This document shows, piece after piece, positions 38,983-48,287 of a DNA stretch of 64,000 bases; within the stretch, counting starts at the first letter, position 1, and every line of letters begins with the position of its first letter. The stretch is from Pseudomonas synxantha. GTDB lineage: Bacteria > Pseudomonadota > Gammaproteobacteria > Pseudomonadales > Pseudomonadaceae. The notes beneath the pieces are model-generated. The model had not been told where the DNA came from and did not search any database. It saw nothing but the letters and a program-made list of their open reading frames with translations. The stretch lies in contig NZ_LT629786.1 of assembly GCF_900105675.1 (NCBI RefSeq), forward strand, positions 2,356,001 through 2,420,000, in the 5' to 3' direction. Position numbers and translations under genes: made by a program.

Positions 38983-39572
38983 CCCGTGCCCTGTTGCTCA
39001 GTTTCAGCCCCCATGGCAAAGCCGCGCAGACGTTCAAGCTGGCCCGCGCCCTGCTCACTGACCTGATGCCCAACGCCCAGGTCAGCGAACGCGACTACGG
39101 TAGCCAGGCGTTGCCAGCGCTGACCCGTGAGTACGCCACTGCACTGACGACACCAGGCGGCCTGAATGCCGATGCGATGGCGCTGTCCGAACAGTTGATC
39201 GTCGAATTGCAAGCCTGCGAGCTGTTGATCCTCTGTACCCCAGTGCACAATTTCACCGTACCGGCGGCGCTGAAGGCATGGATCGACCACGTGGTGCGCA
39301 TACACCGCAGCTTTACGCTCAATGAACAGTTCGCCAAAGTCGGCCTGCTGGGGGATCGGCGCACCTTCGTGCTGGTGAGTTCCGGCAATGCGCGCAAGGG
39401 GCATGAGCCTGACTTTCTTACGCCCTACCTGACCGCCATCCTGGCCACCGTGGGCATTCACTCCGTGGAGTTCGTCTACCTGGGCGCCATGGTCCGCGGC
39501 GAAGCAGCCGTCAACCGTGCCCTGGAGCAGGCACACCGGCAGTTGTCCGCGGCAATCAGCGCTGGCCTATAA
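38979..39572 (+). CDS. Flavodoxin-fold NAD(P)H:quinone/azo reductase-like protein
   Basis: A 197-residue protein of the Flavodoxin_2/AzoR fold: LLLSFSPHGKAAQTFKLARAL in place of the phosphate loop, the FMN-contact block CTPVHNFTVPAALKAWIDHVV (about 87-107), and VLVSSGNARKG. It is clearly related to the AzoR at 13541 but diverged at the N-terminus, so it may reduce quinones. Last gene of the operon under MocR; a terminator follows within five bases. Confidence 0.85.
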   Translation: MTRALLLSFSPHGKAAQTFKLARALLTDLMPNAQVSERDYGSQALPALTREYATALTTPGGLNADAMALSEQLIVELQACELLILCTPVHNFTVPAALKAWIDHVVRIHRSFTLNEQFAKVGLLGDRRTFVLVSSGNARKGHEPDFLTPYLTAILATVGIHSVEFVYLGAMVRGEAAVNRALEQAHRQLSAAISAGL

Positions 39573-39576
39573 GGTG

Positions 39577-39605
39577 AATGGCGCTAGAATCAGCGCCATT
39601 CTTTC
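39577..39605 (+). terminator. Terminator of the AhpD-GNAT-reductase operon
   Basis: Perfect 9-bp stem AATGGCGCT/AGCGCCATT with a 6-nt loop, followed by CTTTC. The T-run is short, but the position five bases after the stop fits a terminator. Confidence 0.7.
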
Positions 39606-39630
39606 GCCTCCGCCCTGACATGAGCCTTCC

Positions 39631-40776
39631 ATGAGCTTTGATTTCGACACCCTCCACTCGCGCCTCGGCACCGGCAGTACCAAGTGGAGCCGTTACTCGC
39701 AAGACGTTCTGCCGATGTGGATCGCCGACATGGACATCGCCGCGCCACCCGCCGTATTGCAAGCTCTGCATGCACGACTCGACCAGCAGATCCTCGGCTA
39801 CAGCATGGCCGGCGACGACGTGCGCGACGCTATCGTCGCCGACCTGTGGGCCAAGTACGCCTGGCGCGTGCAACCTGAAGAGCTGCTGTTCCTGCCCGGC
39901 GTCGAACCTGGTTTCAACATGGCCCTGCATGCCTTTGTCCAACCCGGCCAGGCGGTGGTGTTGCAAACCCCCAACTATCGGCCGATTCGCCTGGCCCCCG
40001 GCCATTGGGGCCTGCCGCGCATCGAAGTGCCATTTGGACTGATCGACGGCGAATACATCACGCCAATGCCCGCCATGCGCGAGGCATTGAGCGGTGCCGG
40101 CGCACTGCTGCTGAGCAACCCGCACAACCCTATCGGCAAGGTCTTCCCCCGCGAAGAACTGCTGGCGGTGGCCAACGCCTGCCTGGAACACGGCGCACTG
40201 ATCATCAGTGACGAAATCCACGCCGAACTGTGCTTCGACGGCCGCCGCCACATTCCCACCGCCAGCCTCAGCCCCGAGATCTCCCAACGCACCATCACCC
40301 TGATGTCGGCGAGCAAGGCGTATAACGTCGCCGGCTTGAAGACTTGCTTTGCCGTGGTGCAGAACGCCGAGCTGCGCGAGCGCTTCAACCAGGCGCGCTG
40401 CGGCATGGTCGACAGCGTCAGCCCGCTGGGCCTGGAAGCCACCCGCGCCGCCTACAGCCAATGCGGCGACTGGCTCGCTGCACTGGTGCAGTACCTGCAG
40501 GCCAACCGCGACTACCTGCTCGATGCGGTAAAGACCCGCCTGCCCGGCGTGGTGATGCACGCGCCCCAAGGCACCTTCCTGGCGTGGCTCGATTGCAGTG
40601 CCCTGGGCCTGGACGACCCGCAGCAGTTTTTCCTGGAACAGGCCAAGGTCGGCTTGAGTGCGGGAATCGAGTTTGGCGATGACAGCCAGCCATTCGTACG
40701 CCTGAATTTCGGCTGCCCGCGGGCGATGCTCGAGGAAGGTGTGCGGCGCATGGAAATCAGCTTACAAAAGCGCTGA
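39631..40776 (+). CDS. PatB/MalY-type cystathionine beta-lyase (C-S lyase)
   Basis: A 381-residue PLP enzyme of the MalY/PatB group, which splits C-S bonds in cystathionine or cysteine conjugates. Features: VLPMWIADMDIAAPPAV at the start, GVEPGFNMALHAF, LLLSNPHNPIGKVF, ISDEIHAEL and the PLP-Lys motif SASKAYNVAGLK (Lys about residue 230). The substrate could be cystathionine or a xenobiotic cysteine conjugate. Single gene between two terminators. Confidence 0.9.
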   Translation: MSFDFDTLHSRLGTGSTKWSRYSQDVLPMWIADMDIAAPPAVLQALHARLDQQILGYSMAGDDVRDAIVADLWAKYAWRVQPEELLFLPGVEPGFNMALHAFVQPGQAVVLQTPNYRPIRLAPGHWGLPRIEVPFGLIDGEYITPMPAMREALSGAGALLLSNPHNPIGKVFPREELLAVANACLEHGALIISDEIHAELCFDGRRHIPTASLSPEISQRTITLMSASKAYNVAGLKTCFAVVQNAELRERFNQARCGMVDSVSPLGLEATRAAYSQCGDWLAALVQYLQANRDYLLDAVKTRLPGVVMHAPQGTFLAWLDCSALGLDDPQQFFLEQAKVGLSAGIEFGDDSQPFVRLNFGCPRAMLEEGVRRMEISLQKR

Positions 40777-40782
40777 CGCCGG

Positions 40783-40804
40783 CCGGAACCCCTCCGGGGC
40801 TTTT
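40783..40804 (+). terminator. Terminator of the patB-like gene
   Basis: Stem CCGGA/TCCGG with an ACCCC loop, then GGCTTTT, seven bases after the stop codon. Confidence 0.6.
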
Positions 40805-40863
40805 CAACACACACGTGGAGCAGCCGCCCATTGTGCTGTTGAAGACCCCGGAGCCGTCCGCCC

Positions 40864-43800
40864 ATGATCCTGCCGCCCCACACCCAGCCCTCGCCGGTCT
40901 GGGATTTCAAACCCATCACCGGCGAAAAACCCGCGGCGATGCCGTCCTACTCGATTTTCGAGCCGGCGCAGCCCCAGGTGACCGATAGCCGCCTTCCCTC
41001 GATGGCCCGTCAGAAAGCCGACTACAAGCAACTGTTGCAGGCCACGCACAATGCGCTGCCCAGCGTGCGCGACGAGGCAAAAAAATGGGCTGAAGAAATG
41101 CTGCTCAAGTTGACCGGCCTCAACGTAGATGCCGACAAAGTCTTCCTGAATCGCTTCCAGCAAGCACAAAGTGCCAACACTGCCACCGGCTGGGAGCACT
41201 TGGGGGAGGAACCGACGATTTCCCAGGCGCTGCCGGACGCGCTGCTCGGCAACTTTAACGAACACGACTCGCTACCGGGCGTGCTTGACCAGCAAGCCGG
41301 TTTGTATAAGACGGGCCGTGGGCAAAGCACAAAAGGCGGCTATGGCGCCCATAACCAGTTTGCCCTGGCGCCCTCCCAACTGATGCATGAGAGCTGGAAA
41401 AGCGACTTCCAGGCGCACATGACGGGAAAACTCGAGCATTTCTGGCGTGACCATGGCGATGATTACCGCACCTGCCTCAAAGGTGAGTTCGTCTACCAGG
41501 CCCGCCAGCAGCTCAAGGGCTACGAGCGAGCCTCGCCCGCCGAACGCGAGCAGATGCCGGCCGAGCAGCGCTTCACCCGGGCAGACTACCGTCTGGTCAT
41601 GGGCGCGGTCGCCAACTTGCCGCTGGATGAAAACCAAGCCCTGAGCGTCGACCAACTGCGTGCGCAGGCGCCGGTCAAAGGCGTGGTATTGACCCACCTG
41701 TTCGATATCAACGGGTTGCCCGCCAACGACATCCTGCGCTTTACCGCCGTCGATGACGGCCCTGCCCGGCAATTGGGTGACCGCCGTGACGGTGTGCAAA
41801 TCCTCTATATCCCCGGCCATCAACCGGCATTCCTGCGCTTTGACTCCCTGACCGCCATGGACCAATGGGTAGCCGCACAGGGCCGCGACGCCGATAAGCG
41901 CAAGGCGCTGCAAGCACACTTCCCCCTCAGGGATCGGCAAGACAACGGCGTCGGGTTCTGGAGCGATATCAAAGCCTTCATCACCGGCGATCATCAATCG
42001 AACAAAGGCGTCGACACCGCCCTGAGTTACCTGGGCAGCGGCTACTGGGACAGTCTTGAAGGCACCGTCATCGACAGCGCCAACGTACGTATCCAGGGCG
42101 ATGTATTCAGCGTGATCAAAGACGCCACGCAACAGCGTATGACCAGCGATGCAGACATCATGATCAAGTCCAACAGCGAGGTCACCCGCGACACCTGGCT
42201 CAACGACCTGACAGTGGCAGCGGGGCTGGCCGCCAAATTCGCCGTGATTGGCGAACCGATTGCCGTGGGCGCCGCCGTCGTGACCGGCTTTACCGAGACC
42301 CTATTGGGCACTGAAAAAGCCCTCAGCGGCGACACCCAGGCGGAGCGTAGACACGGCGCCATGACGGCATTGGATGGCGCGCTCAACACCTTGTTCTCGG
42401 CAGCCGGCGGTACAACCAGGGAGCCGCCCCTTGAACAGCCCAGCACGATAGCTGTGCGCCCGGAGCTGTTCGCCGACGGCCAACAGGCGCTGGTCATCGA
42501 ACATCCGTTGAGCGCCACTGCTTATACCCTGCCGCGGGCCAACGGCTACGACCTGGTGGACCGCAACCGGGTCTATCGTTACCTTTACAGCAGGCCAGGC
42601 GAGCTTACTGACCTGGAGTCAACTGCACACACCGCCCCGCTGGAAGGCTTCGAAGCGTTTTGCCCAGTGCCTGGGCTGGGTGGGCGGGTGCGCCGCGGCG
42701 CCAATGATGAATGCTTCGCCAAAGTCATTGCAGACCTGCCCGACGCCGAACGTGCCCTGCAAGCCCTCGAACACGTGCGGTTGTTTCCGTCCAGGGCCGG
42801 GCTGTTCAAGCGTGCACGCACGGTGGTCTATGAAAAACGCCTGCACGAATGGGTTGAAGGCGAGACCGGCGCCAAGTTGGTGCCGGTCGCCAATGGCGAG
42901 CGCATCACCTACAGGTCACGGGTACAGGGCCAGGTCATCGCCGACCCGGGGTTCGGTTTTTACGCAGGCCACGGCGCGCGCGCTCTCGCTGAAGACACGC
43001 GGGTGGTCAAGCTCAACAGTATCAGCAAGGCCAGCGATGACCAACGCCAGGTCATGGGTGTGGTGGTCACCAGTGGCAGCCAGCGATACCTGGTGGTGGA
43101 AGCTGACACCGCCGAGTTCTATTACGCACCGCTGGGAAGCGCCCAAACCGGCGATATCACCTTCAAAAAGTGCGGGCCTATGGAGACGGGCCTCGCCCAG
43201 GGTTACCGCCAGTTCATGAGCGCTCACCACCCTGTGCAGCTCGTGGATGCGGACTTCATCGCCCTGCCCCCTCTCAAGAAGGTTTACAAGCAGCTGAAGC
43301 GCTCAGGTTTTCGCGAAGCTGACATCAATGAGCTTAAACAGCAATGCAAGGGCATGAGCCCTGAACAGCAACGGGAAGTGGCTTACCAATTGCAGCAGGC
43401 CAACGCCATCCTGAAACCGGATGTAGCGTTACGCCCCCGCCGTGTCGCCCCCCTGCAAACACCCCCTGGCTTTGCGCAATGGCCGGCGAAACGTCAAAAC
43501 CAGTTCTATGCCGAGCACGCCAAGGACAGCGTCAATCAGGCCCTCAAGGCCACCGGATTGGGGCCTGGCAACCAGGTACGCTCAGCCACCGATGTGGCCA
43601 GGGCTGATGCGGCAACCATTACCTTGGGCTGGTTGCGGCGCACCACTGATCTCAAGGCCCGCCATGCAGGCGACCTGATCATGAAGACCGGCGCAGGCAA
43701 TTGCGGCGAAATGGCGATCCTGGCCAGGGAAATTCTCCACAAGAGTGGCGCCAGGGCCGCCGAATGGCATGCAGGCAATGCGCACGCTTTCACCGTCGTC

Positions 43801-44579
43801 GGAGGCCCGACAGGTCCTGTGAAGCCCACCGTGCAGAACCCGCCTGGGCCAACGCCTGGGTTGTCGATCCATGGGCTGATATCGCCTGCCCGGCCTCCGA
43901 CTACATAGCTCAATTGAAGGCAACCATGGCCAAATGGGACAAGGCCGGCTGGAAAATCCGAGAAGGTATCAAGCGCAATATGAGCCCCTTGGACCCGGAC
44001 TGGCTGGACAAGCTCATCAACCAGCCCAAGCAGCCCTACGGCTCGCAGGTGGATACCGTCACGCCAGTGATCGCCCGATTCCCGCTCAGGCCGACCAATA
44101 CCGTGCATGTCCCCATGGGTGAATCGGCGACCTTGAACACCGGCAACGAGGCGCTTTCCACCCGCAGCCTCACCGACTGCTCGGCCATTGCCGTGCTTAC
44201 CGACTGGGACGGTACTCGCTACCAGACCCGCACGCTGATGCACGTCACCGGCAGTAACCTGGAACTGGGCCTGCGGGGTAATACCCAGGCACTGCTGGAC
44301 CAATTGCAAGCATCCTTGAACAATGGCGGGCGCGTTATCTTGGTGGGAGGCATCAGTTCAGACTCCCTGCAAGGCATGGCCACCACTATCGGGCAATCGT
44401 TCCAGGGCGGGCAACCGCTCAGAGACTTGCTCCAAGCGCGAGCGGGCGTCTCAGTGACACTTGCCAGTTCCCTGGGCATCACCATCAATGCCGATGGCAC
44501 GTTTGAGCTGATCGAAGGCAGCGGCAAGGGCGTATTTCCCGTGGATCAAGTCAGGGAGATTTTCGATCGGGTTGATTGA
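40864..44579 (+). pseudogene. Large toxin-like protein gene split by a -1 frameshift
   Basis: Frame 1 (40864-43908) encodes 1014 residues; sequence similarity logic continues in a second frame to 44579, for a full length near 1238. The switch lies around 43825-43845, probably one lost base in a run such as CCCGCCTGGG. The N-terminal and middle parts resemble the large dermonecrotic-toxin-like (DUF6543) proteins of Pseudomonas, with a hydrophobic stretch (AKFAVIGEPIAVGAAVVTGF, about 457-476). Near the break is a papain-like arrangement: Cys947 in GNCGEMAIL, His974 in HAFTVVGG, then Asp in VVDPWAD (43866, second frame). The last domain shows Thr (44160), Cys (44178) and His (44241), spaced like CheD/BLF1-type glutamine deamidases. 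As read, translation ends before the Asp and the last domain. No signal peptide and no immunity gene seen. Family assignment is inference. Confidence 0.7.
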
Positions 44580-44626
44580 CGAGCAGCGCTACGCCCCCTA
44601 CCTGCGCTGTCCGCCTACGGCAACGC

Positions 44627-44842
44627 CTACAACTTGGCGATGGACACTTCAGTGGACTTCACAAAAGCGATCACTTCACTGCCTACTTTCAATTCCAAGT
44701 CACGCACAGAGCGCGTGGTAATGACGGACGTCACAATCCCGGACGCGGTCTGCACGTCGATTTCCGACACCACTTCCCCCAGCAGGATCTCCTTGATCAC
44801 GCCCTTGAACTGGTTGCGCACGTTGATCGCTTTGATGGTCAT
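44627..44842 (-). CDS. Mop/TOBE-domain molybdate-binding protein
   Basis: A 71-residue molbindin. Molbindins of this size oligomerise and bind molybdate or similar oxyanions in the cytoplasm. The TOBE pattern is clear: MTIKAINVRNQFKGVIKEIL, DVQTASGIVTSVITTRSV, LELKVGSEVIAFVKSTEVSI. The ATG at 44842 has an AAGGAAAG site; in-frame codons upstream are non-family. It is convergent with the toxin-like gene and divergent from nrdB. An inverted repeat lies about 80 bases upstream of its start. The molybdoenzyme NicAB is in the same window but not adjacent. Confidence 0.9.
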   Translation of the reverse strand: MTIKAINVRNQFKGVIKEILLGEVVSEIDVQTASGIVTSVITTRSVRDLELKVGSEVIAFVKSTEVSIAKL

Positions 44843-44921
44843 GTCGGCTTTCCTTTTGGCTGTTGGGTCAATCCGCACGAATGCGCAGGCCCTCAAAATG
44901 CGCTGCACGCAGGAATATTAA

Positions 44922-44951
44922 AAGGAATAAATAACTATTTATCTATTCCTT
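44922..44951. promoter_or_regulatory. Inverted repeat upstream of the Mop gene
   Basis: AAGGAATA and TATTCCTT face each other across 14 AT-only or nearly AT-only bases, in the most AT-rich stretch nearby. It could be an operator for the Mop gene or an AT-rich promoter element. Confidence 0.5.
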
Positions 44952-45052
44952 ATAGATATATATGACATGCCAGCCCCGCATGCTGGTGATCGCCGATCCG
45001 GTAGTGAACAGCGACCTATCAACGCACATCTTGTGCGTTGACCAACCTTGTT

Positions 45053-45100
45053 ACACCCCATATAGTGTGCCCACAAACAGAACAGACCACTACATAGTGT
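45053..45100. promoter_or_regulatory. Pair of NrdR boxes upstream of nrdB
   Basis: Two 16-base elements, ACACCCCATATAGTGT (45053-45068) and GACCACTACATAGTGT (45085-45100), match the ACACwATATaTwGTGT NrdR consensus, the first better than the second. Their start-to-start distance is 32 bases, three helical turns, the spacing usual for cooperative NrdR repression of ribonucleotide reductase genes. Confidence 0.82.
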
Positions 45101-45221
45101 GCAGTATCGGTATTTACCGACCACACTACGCGCAGTATTTCAATGCCTAGTAGCCTGCAAACCGCACATTTTTTTGCACGGTTTTACACACCGTCGGAAC
45201 AGATCAGGAAGGAGTATTTCA

Positions 45222-46472
45222 ATGCTGAGTTGGGATGAAGTCGACAACGAAGACACCGGTGCAGCGGTGATCAAGGGCGCCAACGCCGGCCATGCGAGCG
45301 AAGCCAACATGGACCGCCTCGACGGTGCCGGCGCCGCCGCCGCCATCGAAGCCCGCGCCGTCACTGCCAGTGATTCGGCCGCCATCGTGCGCGCCAAGGC
45401 TGCCCTGGACAAACTCGACGTCGCCGAAGGCCTCGCCGAACTCGAAGGCGCCTCCGCCCGCGTCGCCGTCGACGAAAAGCGCATGATCAACTGCCGCGCC
45501 GACCTCAACCAACTGGTGCCTTTCAAGTACGACTGGGCCTGGCAGAAATACCTCGACGGCTGCGCCAACCACTGGATGCCGCAAGAGGTCAACATGACCG
45601 CCGACATCGCCCTGTGGAAAAACCCCGAAGGCCTGACCGACGACGAACGCCGCATCGTCATGCGTAACCTCGGCTTCTTCTCCACCGCCGACTCGTTGGT
45701 CGCCAACAACCTGGTGCTGGCCGTGTACCGCCTGATCACCAACCCGGAATGCCGCCAGTACATCCTGCGCCAAGCCTTCGAAGAAGCGATCCACACCCAC
45801 GCCTACCAGTACTGCATCGAATCGTTGGCCATGGATGAAGGCGAGATCTTCAACATGTACCACGAGATTCCATCGGTCGCTAAAAAAGCCGCCTGGGGCC
45901 TGAAGTACACCCGCTCGATCTCCGATCCGAAGTTCGAAACCGGCACCGTCGACACCGACAAGGAACTGCTGCGCAACCTGGTCGCCTACTACTGCGTGCT
46001 GGAAGGCATCTTCTTCTACTGCGGCTTCACCCAGATCCTGTCCATGGGCCGCCGCAACAAAATGACCGGCGTGGCCGAGCAGTTCCAGTACATCCTGCGC
46101 GACGAGTCGATGCACCTGAACTTCGGTATCGATGTGATCAACCAGATCAAAATCGAAAACCCGCACTTGTGGGATGCCGAGATGAAGGAAGAAGCGACCC
46201 AGATGATCCTGCAAGGGACTCAGTTGGAGATCGAATACGCTCGTGACACCATGCCTCGCGGCGTGTTGGGCATGAACGCGGTGATGATGGAGGACTACCT
46301 CAAGTTCATTGCTAACCGTCGGTTGTCGCAGATTGGTTTGAAGGAAGAGTACCCAGGCACGACTAACCCGTTCCCGTGGATGAGCGAGATCATGGATTTG
46401 AAGAAAGAGAAGAACTTCTTCGAAACCCGCGTGATCGAGTACCAAACTGGCGGCGCGTTGAGCTGGGATTGA
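45222..46472 (+). CDS. nrdB: Class Ia ribonucleotide reductase beta subunit
   Basis: NrdB carries the diferric-tyrosyl radical cofactor used by NrdA to make deoxynucleotides. The 416-residue protein shows the iron ligands in [18 protein letters not shown] and [14 protein letters not shown], and [20 protein letters not shown] at the start of the core. An Ala-rich N-terminal extension (about residues 15-75) precedes the core, as in other Pseudomonas NrdB. The ATG at 45222 is set by a perfect AGGAAGGAG site. nrdA is not in the window. Regulation by NrdR is indicated by the boxes upstream. Confidence 0.95.
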   Translation: MLSWDEVDNEDTGAAVIKGANAGHASEANMDRLDGAGAAAAIEARAVTASDSAAIVRAKAALDKLDVAEGLAELEGASARVAVDEKRMINCRADLNQLVPFKYDWAWQKYLDGCANHWMPQEVNMTADIALWKNPEGLTDDERRIVMRNLGFFSTADSLVANNLVLAVYRLITNPECRQYILRQAFEEAIHTHAYQYCIESLAMDEGEIFNMYHEIPSVAKKAAWGLKYTRSISDPKFETGTVDTDKELLRNLVAYYCVLEGIFFYCGFTQILSMGRRNKMTGVAEQFQYILRDESMHLNFGIDVINQIKIENPHLWDAEMKEEATQMILQGTQLEIEYARDTMPRGVLGMNAVMMEDYLKFIANRRLSQIGLKEEYPGTTNPFPWMSEIMDLKKEKNFFETRVIEYQTGGALSWD

Positions 46473-46489
46473 TTCAACAGATCACATTT

Positions 46490-46981
46490 ATGCCCAATCA
46501 AACCATCAAGACCCCTTGCGTCGGGCTGTGCTCCACCGTCTACGGTGACTTGGTCTGTCGGGGCTGCAAGCGTTATCACCACGAAGTGATCCAGTGGAAT
46601 GGCTACAACGCCGAGGAAAAACAGGCGGTGTGGCTGCGCCTCGAACAATTGCTGGTGCAGGTAATGGCCAGCAAGCTGGAAGTCTTCGACCCGCAGCGCC
46701 TGCGCCAACAGTTGGAAGCGCGCAAGATTCGCTTTATGCCGCACCAGTCGCCGTATTGCTGGGCGTACCAGCTGATTGCCCGGGGTGCGCGGGTGATTTC
46801 CAAGCTGGACGCCTACGGATTGGCATTGTTGCCGGAGTTTCGCGAACGCCACCTGGCGGAGCTGCGGGATGCGATAGACCGGGAGTTTTTCCTGCTGTCC
46901 GAGGCGCATTACGAGCGCTATATCGCCCCGGTCTTCCTGAAAGACGCATTCGGCGGCCCGACCCTGATTGCCACGCTCTAA
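46490..46981 (+). CDS. DUF1289 domain protein
   Basis: A 163-residue protein with an N-terminal DUF1289 zinc-binding-like motif: TPCVGLCSTVYGDLVCRGCKRYHHEVIQW, where four Cys are spaced as in the family. The remaining 110 residues are helical and not assigned. It starts 17 bases after nrdB and is probably co-transcribed with it. A REPIN follows. Confidence 0.85.
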   Translation: MPNQTIKTPCVGLCSTVYGDLVCRGCKRYHHEVIQWNGYNAEEKQAVWLRLEQLLVQVMASKLEVFDPQRLRQQLEARKIRFMPHQSPYCWAYQLIARGARVISKLDAYGLALLPEFRERHLAELRDAIDREFFLLSEAHYERYIAPVFLKDAFGGPTLIATL

Positions 46982-46999
46982 CTAACACCAGGAACCAAT

Positions 47000-47086
47000 G
47001 TGGGAGGGGGCTTGCTCCCGATAGCGATGTGTCAGTAACAAATAAACTGACTGATCCACCGCTATCGGGAGCAAGCCCCCTCCCAC
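47000..47086. repeat. REPIN, GTGGGAGG type
   Basis: Two canonical inverted arms (GTGGGAGGGGGCTTGCTCCC and its complement) in an 87-base unit, the same length as the REPINs in the nicX-nicR array. It lies 18 bases after the DUF1289 gene. Confidence 0.92.
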
Positions 47087-47218
47087 ATTGGATCTACGTC
47101 AATCAGCAAGCCCACGGCGATCCTGACCCAGACCAAAAAAGCCACGTTGTGCCCACGCCCCCCGCAAACCCCACGATTGTGTTTAAAATGCCGGCCGCTC
47201 GCTGACTGACGCTAAACG

Positions 47219-48139
47219 ATGACCCCAGAAGCACTCGCTACCTTGCACGCCCACCTGCTCACCACCCTGGCCGACGCGCCGGTGGAAACCCGGCGCCTGT
47301 TCCATGGCCGTGGCCGCTGCTGGCCGGGGTTGGAACAACTGACAGTGGATTGGCTGCAAGGCGTTGTGCTGGTGGCCTTGTTCAAGGAAACCGAGCAACT
47401 GGAAGCCTTGAGGCAGATGCTGCTGCAGATCGACTGGGCCGGCGTTGGTGTACGTACCGTGGCCCTGCAACATCGTTACCTGCCGCAAAGCACCACCGAG
47501 TGGCTGGTGGGCGATGCCATTGACGAGCTGACCATCACCGAAGGCGGCCTGCGCTATTTGATCGACCTGGGTAGAAAACAGAACAGCGGGCTGTTCCTCG
47601 ACATGCGCTACGGGCGCAACTGGGTGCGTGAACAGGCCAAGGGCCAACGCGTGCTCAACTTGTTCGCCTATACCTGTGGCTTCTCGGTGGCTGCCATCGA
47701 GGGCGGCGCTGACCATGTGGTGAACCTGGACATGGCCCGTGGCGCGCTCAGCCGGGGTCGCGACAATCATCGCCTGAATGGGCATGACTTGGGCAAAGTC
47801 ACCTTCCTGGGCCACGACCTGTTCAAGTCGTGGGCAAAGGTCACCCACAGCGGCCCCTATGACTTGGTAATCATCGACCCACCGTCGTTCCAGAAAGGCA
47901 GCTTCCTGCTGACCAAGGACTACCAGCGTGTGCTACGGCGCTTGCCGGATCTGCTCACGGCACAAGGTACAGTGCTGGCGTGCATGAACGATCCGGCGTT
48001 CGGCGAAGACTTCCTGATCGACGGCGTAACCCGCGAAGCACCGGGCCTGCGCTTTGTGCAGCGCCTGGAAAACCCACCGGAATTCCCCGACATTGACCCG
48101 CAGAGTGGCTTGAAGGCACTGGTATTCCGTCAGGGTTGA
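47219..48139 (+). CDS. RlmI/RlmK-like class I SAM methyltransferase
   Basis: A 306-residue methyltransferase of the COG1092 group, whose characterised members methylate cytosine in 23S rRNA. Motif I is VLNLFAYTCGFSVAAIEGGA (about 145-164), followed by VVNLDMARGAL, and the catalytic-loop motif DPPSFQKGSF. The N-terminal PUA domain of RlmI is absent; the first 110 residues instead are a shorter domain. Target RNA unknown. Own promoter region after a REPIN. Confidence 0.88.
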   Translation: MTPEALATLHAHLLTTLADAPVETRRLFHGRGRCWPGLEQLTVDWLQGVVLVALFKETEQLEALRQMLLQIDWAGVGVRTVALQHRYLPQSTTEWLVGDAIDELTITEGGLRYLIDLGRKQNSGLFLDMRYGRNWVREQAKGQRVLNLFAYTCGFSVAAIEGGADHVVNLDMARGALSRGRDNHRLNGHDLGKVTFLGHDLFKSWAKVTHSGPYDLVIIDPPSFQKGSFLLTKDYQRVLRRLPDLLTAQGTVLACMNDPAFGEDFLIDGVTREAPGLRFVQRLENPPEFPDIDPQSGLKALVFRQG

Positions 48140-48287
48140 TGCCGAAATGTCCTACCCTTGCTACCCTAACGGATACGCCGGGGTGGTGAACCTTATCCCC
48201 CCCTTCCCGGTCGATACCTGCATTCCTGGCCAGACTCGACGGCGTTACGTTGTCGGCTGCCCCGTTTGACCTTTTGGAGAACCGCCC

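Noticed and set aside
43820..43850. Programmed -1 ribosomal frameshift in the toxin-like gene
   Set aside because: No X-XXY-YYZ slippery heptamer in the correct phase and no obvious stimulatory stem were seen; a base loss is simpler.
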